A stretch of DNA of 64,000 nt from Byssochlamys sp. IMV 00236 (GCA_001931875.2 MSJH02000589.1:1-64000), one strand, 5' to 3'. Positions 24,671-37,629 are shown, counted from the stretch's first letter. Notes: generated by a model from the sequence alone, not told the origin. Translations and numbers: made by a program.

Positions 24671-26657
24671 CAAAGAAGAAAAGGGAAGGAAAAGAGAAGT
24701 CAAGATCAGACTATTTAAACAAAGTCTCTAATAACTTTTCATTCTGTATAAAGTGCTGACCACATTTATCTTTTCTCAAAATATCAAGCTCATTTTATGT
24801 ATTAATTGCTGTCTTTTGAATAATAAAGAAGACATTGAAAATCAACTAAAGTATTAATTGATCTTGTAATGTGTGCGAATAATTTGTGAATAAAGTATAA
24901 ATCAACGTTGGAAGTAGAATAGTGATAAAAGTTAAAAAATGACATTGCTTTTCAAAAGATCTTCTATTTCTTCAATTCAATTCTAGAACCAAGCCAGGTC
25001 TATTTGGTTGGACTAAATTGGAGCATACACAGCTACAACTTAGGTACATTTTTAAACATTCTTTGGTGAATGAATGGGAGCAATATTCACTACAACATAA
25101 TGGCTTTAATTTTTCATGCTTATTCAAAAGCGTTTAAGATGCTTGCAATAAAGTTAAAATAAAGCAACTGCCACTAATATCTTTTTCCTGCTGCTGCAAG
25201 CTGATTAACTTCAACCCGCGGTTCTTTTTCCTTTGACCGATCCGTGGTTCTTTTCATGTTTATATGAAAAGTAATGTCAGTTCTTTAAATATTCAGAGAA
25301 TTTTAATTGTTCGCTTCATCTTAGAGTGGTAGAAATCGTAAAAAGACATGACAATACTAGCATCACTTCTTACAATAGAATATACATCTTCAACTTTGAA
25401 TGTTTGCTTTAGCAATATCATTTGCAGTTTCTCGAACTTTAATAACTGTAAATTCTTTTCTCCTCCTCTTATCATCATGTAGCCATAGCCTACATCAACA
25501 TATTTTGGCTTTACGTTCATACTGACCGTAGGCTACAAACAGTCATTTTTTCTTTCTTGAGGCAAAGATCACTTGTAGTATCATTAGTATCACTCAATGA
25601 TTTGTATCTATTATAAAATACTAACTGAAGTGGTCAAGCGTCACAAATACATTGTTTGCTCTAGGATAAATGAAGTCTTTGACAACATTAATATATGACC
25701 TCTCAGCTCTTCTAGTAGTATGACCGTGTTGCATTTATTGGCTTGGTATGCTTGTTAACTCAAATAAAGCAAAAGTCGACAATTAACGACAAGAATATTT
25801 GAGAGATGCTGCTGTTATCAGCAATACATTGATTATGTATACAATATGATAGTTTAATGCGTTATTATTGTAAAAGCGGCAATGCAAGTCGTATTATGCC
25901 GTAATCACAAATGTATTACGTGCACCATGATATCTTAATTCATGCTTATTGTTTGTGAGCTAATATCACTAAACATATTAAACCTTCTTTGTTAATGGGA
26001 TGGCCTTGAGAACAAACGCTATTGTTTAAATATCGAAACTGTTGATTATCCTCCATCGCAAGGTGTGGCTCATGTCTTGAATTCTTGAGCTCCATATGTC
26101 ATTATAGAGTATCATGCTTCTACTTGTATAATGACATGCTGAACAAACTCCAGAACATCTTGATCCTCTCCTTCTAATTTGATTACATATCTACTACAGC
26201 TAAACACGTGAAGCAAGTTGGTGATAAAGCAACTAGGAGTGCATTTATTAGCCATAGCGCTTTCAATGACAATAAAGCCATTGAACTTGCTGAAAGAAAT
26301 GCCAGTCTTTTTGAGCCAAGTGAATACGCCATTCTTCATCAAATGTCGTACGAAACAAGTTTTTATTAACCTTTTCTTCTCTCAAGCAATTTGAGCCATA
26401 GATGTACACTGGCTCTATCATCGTAATGCTTGCAGAACAAGGTGTTCATACGCTTGATGACAGTGCTTTAGGCGTCATCATACTTAATAGGAGACACTTT
26501 TAGATTTTTGTTGACGGAGATTAGATGCTGTTTATCTGATCGAAACATTATTGGACAGCATTTACAGTTCAAAGCGTAGACTTTTCCCACCTTTAATGTA
26601 CCTCTTTTCTTTCTTTTTATTACTATCTCCAAGATTCTCAGACAAGCATTCAAGACC
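24671..26657. other. Gene-poor region with decayed repeats
   Basis: No supported gene. Minus-strand frames at 25293-25520 and 26112-26342 have some coding character but no ATG-to-stop gene with splice support and no recognised domain; they may be fragments of old repeated genes. A segment at 26035-26068 is similar to one at 31007-31040 (about 25 of 34 bases), which points to a shared dispersed repeat. The last 100 bp are T/C-rich and probably form the reductase promoter. Confidence 0.45.
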
Positions 26658-27598
26658 ATGGTTTTTTCTCCATCAGAATTTCGTCCTTTTACACTAGAAA
26701 AGATCGTGCGCATTAACCATAATGTCTCGCTCTTCCGCTTTAAGCTTCCCAATTCAACCGACGTTGCAGGGTTACCTGTTGCCTCCTGTGTGCTTTTTAG
26801 AAGCCATATCACAAAAGATGGCAAGAACGAAGAGGTTGTTCGTCCATACACACCTACCTCAGTAGAAGCTGCTGAAGGACACGTTGACTTTGTTATCAAG
26901 GACTATCCTCAAGGCAACATGAGCCGTCACGTTCACTCGCTCAAGGTAGGTGATACCATCGACATCAAGGGGCCCTTTGAAAAATACAGATGGGAAAATA
27001 AGCCAGTGGAGTACGTTGGCATGGTCGCAGGTAATTATTATACGCACTTGGTGATTGAATAACTGATTATTTCGATAAGGTGGTACTGGCATCACACCAA
27101 TGGTAATGTCATACAAAATGGTATAATCCCAACCTATTCTTTAATCATCTTGACTTTCTTTAGCTGCAATTGTTACGCAAAATATTTAGCACGGAGTCGC
27201 CTTATAAGAACACTAAAGTCACATTGCTCTTTGGTAATCAAGAAGAACGCGATATACTGTTTAGAAATGAATTAGAAGGTTATCAGAGAGACTATCCTGA
27301 CCGTTTCAAAGTGATTCATGTCCTCGAGCGAGCTCCTGAAAACTGGTCAGGTCCAAAGGGCTTTATCACTCAAGACTTGATCCAACAGTCCTTCCACCAT
27401 CCTGATGTAGAAGATTCAATTATCTTTGTCTGTGGTCCTCCTCCTCTGATGGAAGCCATCAGTGGTGACAAGAATCCTGATAAGAGTCAAGGCACCTTGA
27501 GAGGTTTCTTGAAAAGGTAAGTTTCATGTCATCTTATCACATTGTGCTTACACTTTTATAGTCTTGGTTACATTCAAGACCGTGTTTACAAGATGTAA
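26658..27598 (+). CDS. NADH-cytochrome b5 reductase-like flavoprotein
   Basis: FAD-dependent oxidoreductase, 261 aa, that transfers electrons from NADH to cytochrome b5 or a similar acceptor. Exons 26658-27030, 27080-27102 (23 nt), 27164-27516 and 27562-27598, in phase. FAD-binding motif RPYTPTS at residues 62-68, then GNMSRHVHSLKVGDTIDIKG (FAD/phosphate region). The NADH-binding GGTGITPM is assembled across the tiny second exon (about 125-132). VTLLFGNQEERDILFRNEL and the C-terminal VCGPPPLMEAISG follow. Family members usually have an N-terminal membrane anchor; none is visible before the FAD domain here, so the protein may be soluble or a first exon may be missing. The last residues IQDRVYKM are slightly unusual compared with the common terminal Phe. 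Confidence 0.88.
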
Positions 27599-27720
27599 AG
27601 TTGTTCAGTCTTCAGCACTTTACTTTTTTTTTTACTGAATACAAAATATACAAAGCTAATAATGCAAGAATATTTACATCTGTCATGCTGCATTTTTAAA
27701 AGAAAAAAGGGTATAAAAAT

Positions 27721-30177
27721 CTAAGAATAGCCATACTTTGTTTTCCACAACACTTTGGGAGGAAGTCTTTTATGCTGTGCAGGATTCATATCTAGAGTCA
27801 CAGTGACTACATTCTGAGCCGCACAGTTTTGGTCGCTTTTGATAATGTTCATCGCATCGTCAAAATCGATAAAATAAAGCTCTCTCGCCAGAAATGTGTC
27901 TAAATCTTCCCCAGTAAGCAAAGGCTTGAACGACTGCCACAGTTTACGCTTTTGTTCAAGGGTGACGGATAGCTTGGGAAGTTCAGGATGCGTATTCCAA
28001 AATTTCTTGGTTGTGCTGATGCCTAGAAATAGACACATCTGGAGATCAATAACATAAAAATCATTCCTGGATAGTTGTATTGAATAAAGTAGCGAGTAGC
28101 GTTGGGAGTCCTCTCGTTGCTTGAGCCATGGTTCAGGTGGAGGTGTGGGGATAGGTGAGCGTGAGTCAGTACGCTTGGTATCATCTGTATAACGTTTCTT
28201 GTTTGAAATACATGGCCATTTATCGCTTTCTCCTTCTTCTTCTTCTATCTTGACGCGGACCTTTTCTTTGGGATGTGAATATTGACTGCTCTTCTCAAGG
28301 TCTGCTGCTTGTATCAGTCTTCTTCTTTTTTTGGGTCGCTTGATAACTGGCTCGTCCGATTCGTCTGCGTTATCAATGGCATATCTTCTCTGATTCACAT
28401 GTTTGACTTCACTATGTTTCTCATCGTCATCATCATCTTCTTCTTCAGTTTTAACAATCGGTTTTCTCTGACTCTTTCTTTTTCTATAAACAGGTGAAAC
28501 GGCCTGTAGTGCGACAATTATATCCTCGAAATCCTTTTCGATTGCAATATCCAGTGGTTCTAAATTACTTGCATTTTTAGCAAATGGGTTGGCGCCATTT
28601 TCCAACAACAATTCAACAACATCACAATGGTTGTTTTCTGTAGCATCATGTAGAGGTGTATCCAGCTCTTCTCCTCCTCTCGCGTTCACATCCGCACCGT
28701 GTTTGATCAAAAGCTTAATCACATCAATCTGGCCACGCAGCGCAGCTTCATGGAGGGGAGTCCAACCGGCGTAATCCTTTTCGTTGGGGTCTGCGCCCAA
28801 GTCCAAAAGGGTTTGAACCATTTCATTATTTCCACGCAGTGCATATTTGTGAAGATTGGTTCGACCGGTTGTATCCTTTTTGAACGGATCAAGCGAGGTG
28901 CCCGTACTGGGTTTCTTCCGATGTCCACTACTATTGCCAGTGCCTGTAATAACCAAGGTATCTTCACTCTCAACCGAGACTGATTTTCTTCTTCGCTTTC
29001 TTTTCGTACAGGATCGATCGTCGCTAGAGCTTCTTTTGCCATCTCCTTCCAGATTAGCAAATACACGCATAACGTGTTGAATCTTTCTCTGTTCACGGGT
29101 CATAAGTTGACGTTCTGGTTCGTTTCTGGATGCTGTTCGACTTGCGATTTCGTCCAGGGCGTTACATGCTTCTTTTTCCAAACGAACTTCGTCCATACGA
29201 GCGGTTAAGATTTGTCTGATGAGAGGAAAGGAGACAGATACATCATAGGGATTCTGATCGTACTTGTTTTTTATGTTGACATCCGCATTTGAAGATTTGA
29301 TAAGATAAAGCACGATTTCCTTATGCCCATGTTTACTAGCTTGATGAAGAGGCGTATCCATGTCTTCTGAACCAAGCATGTTGACAACAGCACCTTGTTG
29401 AATCAGCAATTTGACAATATCCAGATGACCGTGTAAACAGGCTAAATGAAGCGGAGTCCAATCATGGTTATCTTTTGCATTTACATCCGCACCTTGTTCG
29501 AGCATATGTCTTGCCCTTTCGATCTTATTGTTGATACAAGCATAGTGTAAAAGTGATTTTCCATCTTTATCACGAGCAAGTAAACGATCTAGTTGCTTCA
29601 TCTTGGCCCTTAGGATGCTTTGGCACTCTTTGTCCTCGCACACGTCAATCGGTCTTTGTTTAGATTCATTCAAGGCAAATACGTCTGCTCCATGATTAAC
29701 CAAGAGTTGGACACAATCGGCTCGACCGTTAGAGCTTGCGTCATGAAGTGGGGTATCTTGTCCAAATCCTCTTGCGTTGACATCAGCTCCACATTCTATC
29801 AAGTATTTTCCAACCTCATACTGCCCTTTGAGTGCAGCTTCGTGAAGAGGTGTCCATCCAGCATTATCTCTAAAGTTTACATTTGCACCATTTTCTACCA
29901 ATTCTTTTACTCTACTCAAGTGACCTTGAGATGTAGCATAAAACAATTTAGTTCGACCTGCTTTATCTGTTTTGTTGGGATTGGATATAGACTTCTTTCT
30001 CCCCTTTTTCTGTTGTCGTTGCTGTTGTTGTTCAAATGGTTCAGGTGAAGAAGAACATGATATTCTCTTTAGTTTTTTTGAATTATGTTGCCTAAAGAAT
30101 GCGATATCTTCTTCTTCGTCGTCATCTATATTTTCTTGTTCTTTATTTAATTTTGTATCTTCTTTACTTGTTTGCAT
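27721..30177 (-). CDS. Ankyrin-repeat protein, Hos4/ANKRD11-like
   Basis: Single-exon 818-aa protein. The acidic start (DDDEEEDIAFF), a Gln run and a basic KKGRKKS patch suggest a nuclear protein. Ankyrin repeats occur in two blocks: about 73-330 (KTDKAGRTKLFYATSQGHL, NAGWTPLHEAALKGQYEV, GQDTPLHDASSNGRADC, KSLLHYACINNKIERA, HDWTPLHLACLHGHLDIV, DTPLHQASKHGHKEI) and about 435-560 (TGRTNLHKYALRGNNEMV, AGWTPLHEAALRGQIDVI, DTPLHDATENNHCDVV). Lys-rich acidic linkers follow. The C-terminal domain (about 690-818, from YSLLYSIQLSRNDFYVIDLQ) resembles the region after the repeats in yeast Hos4, a Set3 deacetylase-complex subunit. ANKRD11/12 are the animal look-alikes. Role in chromatin is inferred. Confidence 0.75.
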   Translation of the reverse strand: MQTSKEDTKLNKEQENIDDDEEEDIAFFRQHNSKKLKRISCSSSPEPFEQQQQRQQKKGRKKSISNPNKTDKAGRTKLFYATSQGHLSRVKELVENGANVNFRDNAGWTPLHEAALKGQYEVGKYLIECGADVNARGFGQDTPLHDASSNGRADCVQLLVNHGADVFALNESKQRPIDVCEDKECQSILRAKMKQLDRLLARDKDGKSLLHYACINNKIERARHMLEQGADVNAKDNHDWTPLHLACLHGHLDIVKLLIQQGAVVNMLGSEDMDTPLHQASKHGHKEIVLYLIKSSNADVNIKNKYDQNPYDVSVSFPLIRQILTARMDEVRLEKEACNALDEIASRTASRNEPERQLMTREQRKIQHVMRVFANLEGDGKRSSSDDRSCTKRKRRRKSVSVESEDTLVITGTGNSSGHRKKPSTGTSLDPFKKDTTGRTNLHKYALRGNNEMVQTLLDLGADPNEKDYAGWTPLHEAALRGQIDVIKLLIKHGADVNARGGEELDTPLHDATENNHCDVVELLLENGANPFAKNASNLEPLDIAIEKDFEDIIVALQAVSPVYRKRKSQRKPIVKTEEEDDDDDEKHSEVKHVNQRRYAIDNADESDEPVIKRPKKRRRLIQAADLEKSSQYSHPKEKVRVKIEEEEGESDKWPCISNKKRYTDDTKRTDSRSPIPTPPPEPWLKQREDSQRYSLLYSIQLSRNDFYVIDLQMCLFLGISTTKKFWNTHPELPKLSVTLEQKRKLWQSFKPLLTGEDLDTFLARELYFIDFDDAMNIIKSDQNCAAQNVVTVTLDMNPAQHKRLPPKVLWKTKYGYS

Positions 30178-33084
30178 ATATGTATGAAAGTTACTTTTTG
30201 GTATACTTGGTTAATGAAATAATGGGTGTGTAGAATAATAAAGGGTTATGTACAAAGAGGGGGGATATAATGTATATTTTTTCTTTTATGTATTCTAATA
30301 TAGCTTTTTAATGTTATTCTTTTCCTTTTAATATGTTGTCACTTACGGTATATTGATTTATAAGAAAGAAAGGACCTATAACAAAGAACAGATTAAAAGG
30401 GAGTTGTAAGAAAGAAAAAGGGTTTATTTTACTTTTAAAAATGGTTGCAAAGTTCAAACATAAATAAATAAAAAAAAAAGTAGAAGAAAGAAAGAAAAAA
30501 AAAAAATTTAGAACGACTACTCACCTACACATTTACTGTCGCTGTACACCTTTTTTATCGGTGATTAAATAGTATCCTCATGTACCAATCATAGACTTCG
30601 TTGTTCTAAGTCTGTTTACACCTTTGCCATTTCCATATTTAAACTCACCTTTAAGAACTGCTAATGTTTAAGAGTAATTTAAGAAAGGACAAGCATGTAT
30701 ATAAAGAGTCAATCTATATGATTTAGAATAATAAATGATAAAAATAGGCTTATAATGCTTCAACTAGAGCAGGCACCTTGTTTTTGCTTGCCAAAAGCTA
30801 TGTCCATTAGTTGATATAGTTTCATTGATTTACAAAGAGAGACAAAGAAAACAATATAAAGCATTAAAGTCTATTAGTGCATGATTGTACTTTAGTATCT
30901 GAGTCAATAATACAGCATATACCCTTTCTAAACAAACCTTTTTGCAGTCAGCACAGTAGTGCTTGATGTGATGCCACCATGACTCTTTATTAAAGAGAAA
31001 CTATTGATTATCCTCTAATAAAGGTGTGCTTTAACCATCCTATACAAGAAGAAACGGTAGCTGTGGATGGTTGCATTATAGATAGATGCCGGTAGGTTTT
31101 GGACAGATGTGGATAGATGTGGGTAGGTTGAGCTTTAAACATCATACGTCGACACGAATGGCATTAACTACATCTTTTAAAGAAGCTTCATTCATATATT
31201 TAAATACACAGTGCTTCACCTTTCTGTAATTATCACTCGATTAGAATTTAAGATTCCATGGCATATATTGAACCATAATAAGAGAGATCGAACTGAAACT
31301 CTGCTAAAGACATGTCCTTTTCTACCAGCAGGAATAATATTACGTTTATAGCATTGTCTTAAACATCTTTGGTGGCGCTCCCTAACTGACATGTTTGATG
31401 AGATAAATCATCATATTGTAGCATACAGCTTCTATTTGTTTATCGTACATCAAATGACAATAATATTGACAACATTGCATTTAAATAACAGTCATAAGAT
31501 TCTCTCCTTATAAAAACTTTTATTTAAACCCTTCATCTCTTTTCTTTCTACTTTGTTGCTTTCAACTTATTTGAAGTAACAGGTCAGTGACACTCTCTTG
31601 TATTTTTACAGTAAAGATAGTTAGGATACATACTAGATCTCATGGAGCTCCTCTTTTCAAGAAAGCCTATATAGGGCATTACAGACAAAGTATTTATGGG
31701 AAAGACGGGAAATACATGCTCTTCTAAAGACGTACTGAAGTACCATTCCCCTCTGACCAGCTGAACGAGCGGCTGGGAAAGGACGGTAGATTTGAGCCGT
31801 CGAAGCAGCGCTAGATCAATGAAGAAAGAAGAAGGGGAAGTAGCCTTCATATGTTGAAGGAAGTTTTACGCGATAAGGAACCATATGCTGTCTTGAAACT
31901 AAATTCATTTCACCAAATATTCCATGAGCTTGAAGAAGGTCCGACTTGTTAGTCCTGGACTATGCTGATCTTTGTACTAATCTTGACCACATAAGGGAGT
32001 TTGTGAAGTAAGTAAAGAAAAGACATTGTCAAATAGTGTTTTCATAATCATTTTACATGATTGATATGATATACTTAATAACGATGGAGTTATGAACAAT
32101 TTCAGATGTCAAACTTGCACCAGTCAAATGATCAACATAATTCCACTCTTATTTATGTCACTTATGGCGAGACCTTCTGCTTAGACTTGAAATGTTTAAT
32201 TGCAGGTATAGTTTTTAAGGGGGAACTGCATAAAAGAATAAATGTACTATCAATGATTAAATGCTTTGCATTGGAGTCATTGATACTAAGTGAAAGTAGC
32301 ACCCTAAGGTTGATTATGATAATATCATGATTCAATAAAAGGAAAAGACAAGAACAGACTGATTAACCTATTCTGTGAATAAGTTCATTCCTTTTTGACC
32401 AGACAATATTTTTGTGTTACACATATCTTCAGCCGAGGCATTAAAAATGCTCATAAGCAGTCTTGAGTAAAATTGATTAAATATAATTTGAAGAGGCTTT
32501 TCGGTGCTTGAATCCTTAACTGCACTACAAACTAGCAAATAGTTAGTTTAGTGTTGCCTAAAATGTTATTAAATGAAGTAGAATTTGGAATGCTTTACCA
32601 GCAAAACCATATTTGGGATTAAAGTAAGCTGATGATTTCAATAGAGACCAGTAAAAGATTTTTTTTACTGCTCTACTGTGAGTTGGGAAACCCAGGATGT
32701 AATTTAGTCTAAACCAATCGCATCTCTTTTATTTTTGTATCATCTATCACTCACACACTCACACTCACACTCACATGCTCACACTAAAAACATGCACATT
32801 CATTATAAAACTCATTCAAATATGCTTGCCTTACTTCAAAATGAGTCATCAAGTGCATAGGGCTGATACATGTGTGCGACTCTATCTTCTATCCCTTCTA
32901 TTCTCTGACCTACCTCATTATTGCATATTGAATCTCCGAAGTCATTCATAGAGGTCCCCTACTCCTTTTTCCCAAATAATCACTTTTTTTTCTTTTTTAG
33001 GTCGAATTCATACTACATTTGGAAACACAGTTTAGCCTCTACTTGTCCCACATAATTACCTATTTAGCAAAAGATAGCCAAATA
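30178..33084. other. Gene-poor region with decayed repeats
   Basis: 2.9 kb with no supported gene. The first 350 bp are A/T and GA rich and probably contain the ankyrin-gene promoter. A two-copy 18-bp repeat, GATAGATG followed by GGTAGGTT, is at 31081-31098 and 31112-31129 (2 mismatches). 31007-31040 matches a segment at 26035-26068. Frames at 31584-31850 and 32106-32330 have no motif or splice support. The last 100 bp is the MADS-gene leader, with a T/C-rich run ending in TTTTTTAG at about 33000 that may be the acceptor of a 5' leader intron. Confidence 0.45.
32747..32786. repeat. CACTCA-type microsatellite
   Basis: Imperfect tandem repeat of a CACTCA/CACACT unit of about 6 bases, 40 bp long, in the region upstream of the MADS-box gene. 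Simple-sequence repeat with no sign of coding. Confidence 0.8.
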
Positions 33085-33928
33085 ATGAACTCTCAACTAC
33101 CCATAACTGATCCTCAAGATCCCATCTTTAAAAACAAATCTATAGAGGAACACGTATCTAACGACGAAGATGAAGTCAAGCCTGTTAAGCGTTCTGGAAG
33201 GAGAAAGATCAAGATTGAATATATTGGAGATAAAAATAGAAGGAATATTACTTTTTCAAAGCGTAAGGCTGGTATTATGAAGAAGGTATATGAATATTCT
33301 TTAAATGTATATCCATCATTCTCATTCTCATTATTATTATTATTATTATTATTTATTCTAGGCTTATGAGCTCAGTACATTGACGGGTACCCAGGTCTTA
33401 TTGCTCGTTGTCTCTGAAACTGGTCTTGTCTACACTTTCACAACTGTCAAGCTTCAACCTATTGTAACAAAGCCTGAAGGAAAGAATCTGATTCAGGCTT
33501 GTTTGAATACTCCTGACCTAGGTCAAGATGAAGAGCATGCTTCTTATGGCCAATCAGTATCAGATGAGGACACAGCCGCAAAATTGAAAGATAAGGGCTC
33601 CAAAAGAACCGAGCCTACTTATACACCCTATCAACCACCATCCTACGACTCACCAAATACTTCAGAGATACCTAAGCCATCCCTTGCCAATGCTATTCCT
33701 GTTTCAGCACCAAATACCTCCAATTCAAATGCTGTTGGTAACATTCCTCCTATCAACGCAGGTCCTTATGGCTACATGGGCTACTCTCAACAGCCACAAA
33801 AGCATATGCAACAACATCATCATCATCAACAACAACAACAGCAGCAGCAGCAACAGCCATTTAGTCAGTTACCACCAGTTCCCAACTTCAACACAGGATA
33901 CTGGCATGGTGAAAGAAAGCAAAACTAA
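33085..33928 (+). CDS. MADS-box transcription factor, SRF/Mcm1 type
   Basis: DNA-binding regulator of 255 aa. Exons 33085-33285 and 33362-33928 join in phase. The start ATG at 33085 gives a 40-residue acidic lead before the MADS box. The box (about residues 43-98) reads GRRKIKIEYIGDKNRRNITF, SKRKAGIMKKAYELSTLTG, TQVLLLVVSETGLVYTFTT, which is the SRF/Mcm1 subclass (IKIEYI, not the MEF2-type RIxDxR start). A short SAM-like dimer extension (KLQPIVTKPEGKNLIQACLN) follows, then a Pro/Ser-rich tail with His and Gln runs (HHHHQQQ at about residues 218-233). The intron splits the box at KK/AYEL and carries a (TAT)n microsatellite. Convergent with the SH3 gene, 66 bp away. Confidence 0.94.
33286..33361 (+). 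other. MADS-box intron with (TTA)n microsatellite
   Basis: 76-nt GT-AG intron. About 33328-33354 is a TTA/TAT repeat that supplies the run just before the CTAG acceptor; the usual branch-point sequence is not obvious. Length variation of this repeat could affect splicing. Confidence 0.7.
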
Positions 33929-33994
33929 TGGCATCTCACAGACAAAGCAAAAAGAGGAATAACGAATATATAAATAAATACCCCTTTTTATATT

Positions 33995-36867
33995 TTATTG
34001 CTTGTTTTCCAATTGATTGATTCTTTCCAATAATTCATGAACGAGGCCTTCCAACTGAGCTCTCTTTTCTTGTTCTTCTTGCAATAGCTGTTGGAATTCC
34101 TTTCTAACCTTCTCTACCTCATTCTTTGTATGATTTTTTAACTTGGTTTCAAGTACTTCATTGCCACTGTTGTTGCTGACATTAAATCTTGAAGCAATGC
34201 TTCGTACGCCAACAGGACGTGGAGCCTCAGATTCCTCTGTCTCTGATGGCTTTTCTTCTTGTTCCCAAGGCTTACGAACCTGTGTGGGCTTCAACATCTT
34301 CTTTGAAATCTCTTCACCCCCTCCAACAGCAAAAGGTGTAGGGAATTTGGCAAATATAGGCTTCACTGGTTTGGCAGGTGGAGAAGGAGTCGCTTTAGCA
34401 GGCTGTTTTTCTTCTTCAGGTGTCTAAAATAAAAATGTTTGTTTTGGTAACTGTGTGTGTGCGCGCGTCTATCTTATATTTTCACTTACCTCAGCAATCT
34501 GTTTCTGCAAAATCTCCGTTTGACTTGGTTCCGTATTCTTCAATTGAGGTGATCGGCGAGGGACGCCAATACGGGCACGAGTGGGCGTGGTCAACTTGGG
34601 TCCACTAGGAAGTATTTCAATGCCTTTCTTTTCTTCACTTTGCTCGTCTGTTTCCTTTCCTTCTTCCGTAGCAGAAACTTTTTCTTCTTTTTCTACTTTT
34701 GGCTCTACAGCAGCTTCCTCTTCTTTGCTTTCTGCTACACTTTCTTCAGAGGTGAGCAGTTCAGATTCGACTCTGGGTGTTTCAACTGCAATGTCTCCCT
34801 TTTGAACTTCTTCTTTGGCCTTTTCAACCTGGTCTTCCACGATTTCTCTACTTTCAGGTACCAAAACCTCTTCTGTTTGAGCATTGGTTACTGGAATAAC
34901 CTCCTCAGCGACTACAGGGCTTTCCTTGGGCTCTGGAACAGCTGATTCCTCAGAGAGTAGTTCTGCATGTGACGCGGAGGTGTGCGTGCTTGATGCAGTT
35001 TCTTGACGTTTAGGAATAGAAGGAGGAGATGATGTATTATCAGATATAGATTCTGGGCGTGTAGGGATAGTGGGAGGGATTTGAGCTTCAGGAACATCAA
35101 CTGGAGCAACTGGACTAGGTGAAGGAATAGAAGATGCACTTGCGACAGAATCTTGTCGCTTAGGTATAGAAGGTGGAGTGCTAGGAGCCGCTTCTTGTTC
35201 AGGAGCAGGTGGCTGTGAAGCAGGTTCGTCAGCAAAAGAAGGTTGGTTTGGAGAAGTAGGCGATTTAACATCAGATTCCTCTTTTACTTCCTCTTTTACT
35301 TCTCTTTCGGATGAAGCAAAAGGCTTGGGAGGAACAGCCATGGATGCATCAGAAAGGACTTGCACAGTGGATGGCCTTGGAGCAGATGACTGGACAGAAA
35401 AAGGTCTTGTCGAGCCGCCAGCTTGCACAGACGCTGGTCTGGCTACAGGTGGTCTTGCCAAAGGTGCATTTGTAAGGGGCTGACGCGTGCTGCGGACGGG
35501 TGTAGGTGGTGCAACGGGTTCCTCATCCAACTCCTTTACGAAATTTGCAGGAAAGACACCAGTCTGTCCCCTCTCATTCTTTCCTTTCCACCAGCCGTCG
35601 TCTACGTTTCGATCAAGGATCTCAACGTACTCACCTCTTAATAAATTCAGTTCGTCTATAAAAAATACACATGATTATTTTTGCCTTTTTTTTTTTTATT
35701 GATAATGAACCTATACCTTCGTTATCAGCATTGTAAGGATGCAAGACAATAGCTTTGCCAACTATAATATGACAAACATAAGCTTCACAGTTTTTCACTG
35801 AACGATTCAAACTTACATGGTTTAGGTTTTTCAACAATTGGTTTTTCCTCTTTTTCTTCTTCTTCTTCTGTCTTGGGAGCAGCAGCAGGAACTGGAGGAA
35901 CAGCAGCAACAGGTGTTGGTTTTGGCTCTTCAGTAGCAGCAGGCTCTTCCTGTTTGACAGGTGCTTTCTTTAATCCAGGAAATCCGCCAGCAAGTAAGCT
36001 CCCAATGCCTCCCTGCTTGACACCGTAAGCCGCAAGCTTAAAGCCACCTTTAGCTGTGAGAGTTTAATGAATGCTTTTTTTTTTTTTTGACAACTTAATG
36101 TACTCACGTCCACTCTGTTCTTCATTACTCGTCGCTTGAGGCTTTTCCAACACTTGTTTACCCAAATCGGGTCGTCCAGGCATGTCAATATCCTCGACAT
36201 ACTATATGCATAAGGTCAAACGTCATTTCTGCATCTTCATTCTGGATTAACTTACTTTGATAGGATATTTTCCAACTTTTCCATTCAATTCACCTCGTGC
36301 CCAGTGATCATCGATAACTTCATATACATTCACAATTCCTCCACGATGTAATGAAATTTCTCCTGGTTCTTGCATTGCATAATCTTCCATAACCCGTGCC
36401 ATACCAATAACTTGATCAACTACTCAAGATGATAAGTAACAAAAAGCGAATAACTTATTACTTGTTTACCTTTATTTTGGTCTTGTTCTTCATCATCATC
36501 CGCCTTGTTCTCGTTCTCTTCTTCTTCCTCTTCCTTTTCTTCTTGCTCTTCAACTGTAGACTGTTCTTCTTGTTTTACATTCACAAACTAAATATATCAA
36601 TGTTATCATTTTTTTATTTTTTATTTATAAAAGTATGACTTACGTTACTTGGAAAGTATCCAGAAGTACCGTCCTTCTTTGCACCAACCCACCAGTCAGG
36701 GTCAGAGTCATCAGTTACCTTAATAACTTCGTCCTTTTCAAAAGAGATTTCGTCTTCTCTTTGAGCTTCATATGGGTGGTGAGCAACAGCTAGTTTGTTA
36801 TCTATTCATATTCTGTTTGTAAATACACTTGCTAATTAACGACATTATACACACACACACCTGACAT
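33995..36867 (-). CDS. Three-SH3 adaptor protein, CIN85/CD2AP-like architecture
   Basis: Rebuilt as 805 aa from ten exons: 36867-36861 (7 nt: ATG TCA G), 36801-36644, 36587-36470, 36419-36256, 36201-36108, 36053-35817, 35761-35717, 35655-34490, 34423-33995. That is nine segments listed by position; every phase closes. SH3-1 (about 4-58) has AVAHHPYEAQREDEISFEKD and WWVGAKKDGTSGYFPSNFV. SH3-2 (about 97-152) has ARVMEDYAMQEPGEISLHRG and HWARGELNGKVGKYPIKYV. SH3-3 (about 261-320) has VLHPYNADNEDELNLLRGEY and WWKGKNERGQTGVFPANFV. Then a 400-residue Pro/Ser/Glu-rich linker with PxxP and PSIPKRQ motifs, and a C-terminal coiled coil (about 755-805). This layout is that of CIN85/CD2AP, with Sla1 as the yeast functional counterpart in endocytic actin assembly. 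No SHD1 domain was seen. Confidence 0.85.
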
Positions 36868-37629
36868 AATATTATATTTCTTGTAGAGCAAAAGAAAAAA
36901 AAGGAAAGAGAAAACCTGCCATGAAATTAGGAATAAGCTGGGATTGAATCTGAATTTATGCTTGGAACATGCAATGATCAAACCTTTGTAAACCAAGGTA
37001 AACCCTTTCTTTCTGAGATATAAAGCAAATGACGGTTAACAGGTACCAGGGGAAAGTTGTAATGTCCATTCTTTAAATACCTTATAAAAGTTGTCATAAC
37101 GCTCATAGACTTATCATAATGCTCGTCTAAAAAGAGTAAATTAATTAATTATCATTCTTTTATTTTCATTGCTTTATGCGAATTGTGGTACGTTTATGTC
37201 AAGCATTAGGATTTTGCACATGAATAGATTGAAGAGTTATTTAAGCTCAGTAAGGGATTAAATGAGAAAACATACCTAGTAAATAAATCGGATAGAGTCG
37301 CTTTACTTAAATAGAGTGCACAATAAAATCTGGTTCTCCTATTTTTTATCCTTCAAGGAAACATTGGAGAGTGTGAAGATATTAAAAAACTTGTATTTCG
37401 AGCAGATTGGAGAGAATAATGCAGAAAATGAAGGCATCCTTGCTCCTGGGCTAATAAAAAGATCAAATATGTACGAGATACAAAATATCAGTAATACGAC
37501 CATGAACAAGGGTGTGCGAAGCAAAGAAGTCATTATAAATATTGACTTACAAAAAAAAAAAAAGGTTTTTCGTAAAGCAACATGAGGTGCGCTACAGAGG
37601 CAATCCGTATACCCACAGTCCATCTAAGC
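36868..37629. other. Intergenic between SH3 gene and LTR element
   Basis: SH3-gene promoter on the left. Frames at 37316-37623 on both strands are short and unsupported. The right edge probably marks the truncation point of the LTR element, but no second LTR was found here. Confidence 0.5.
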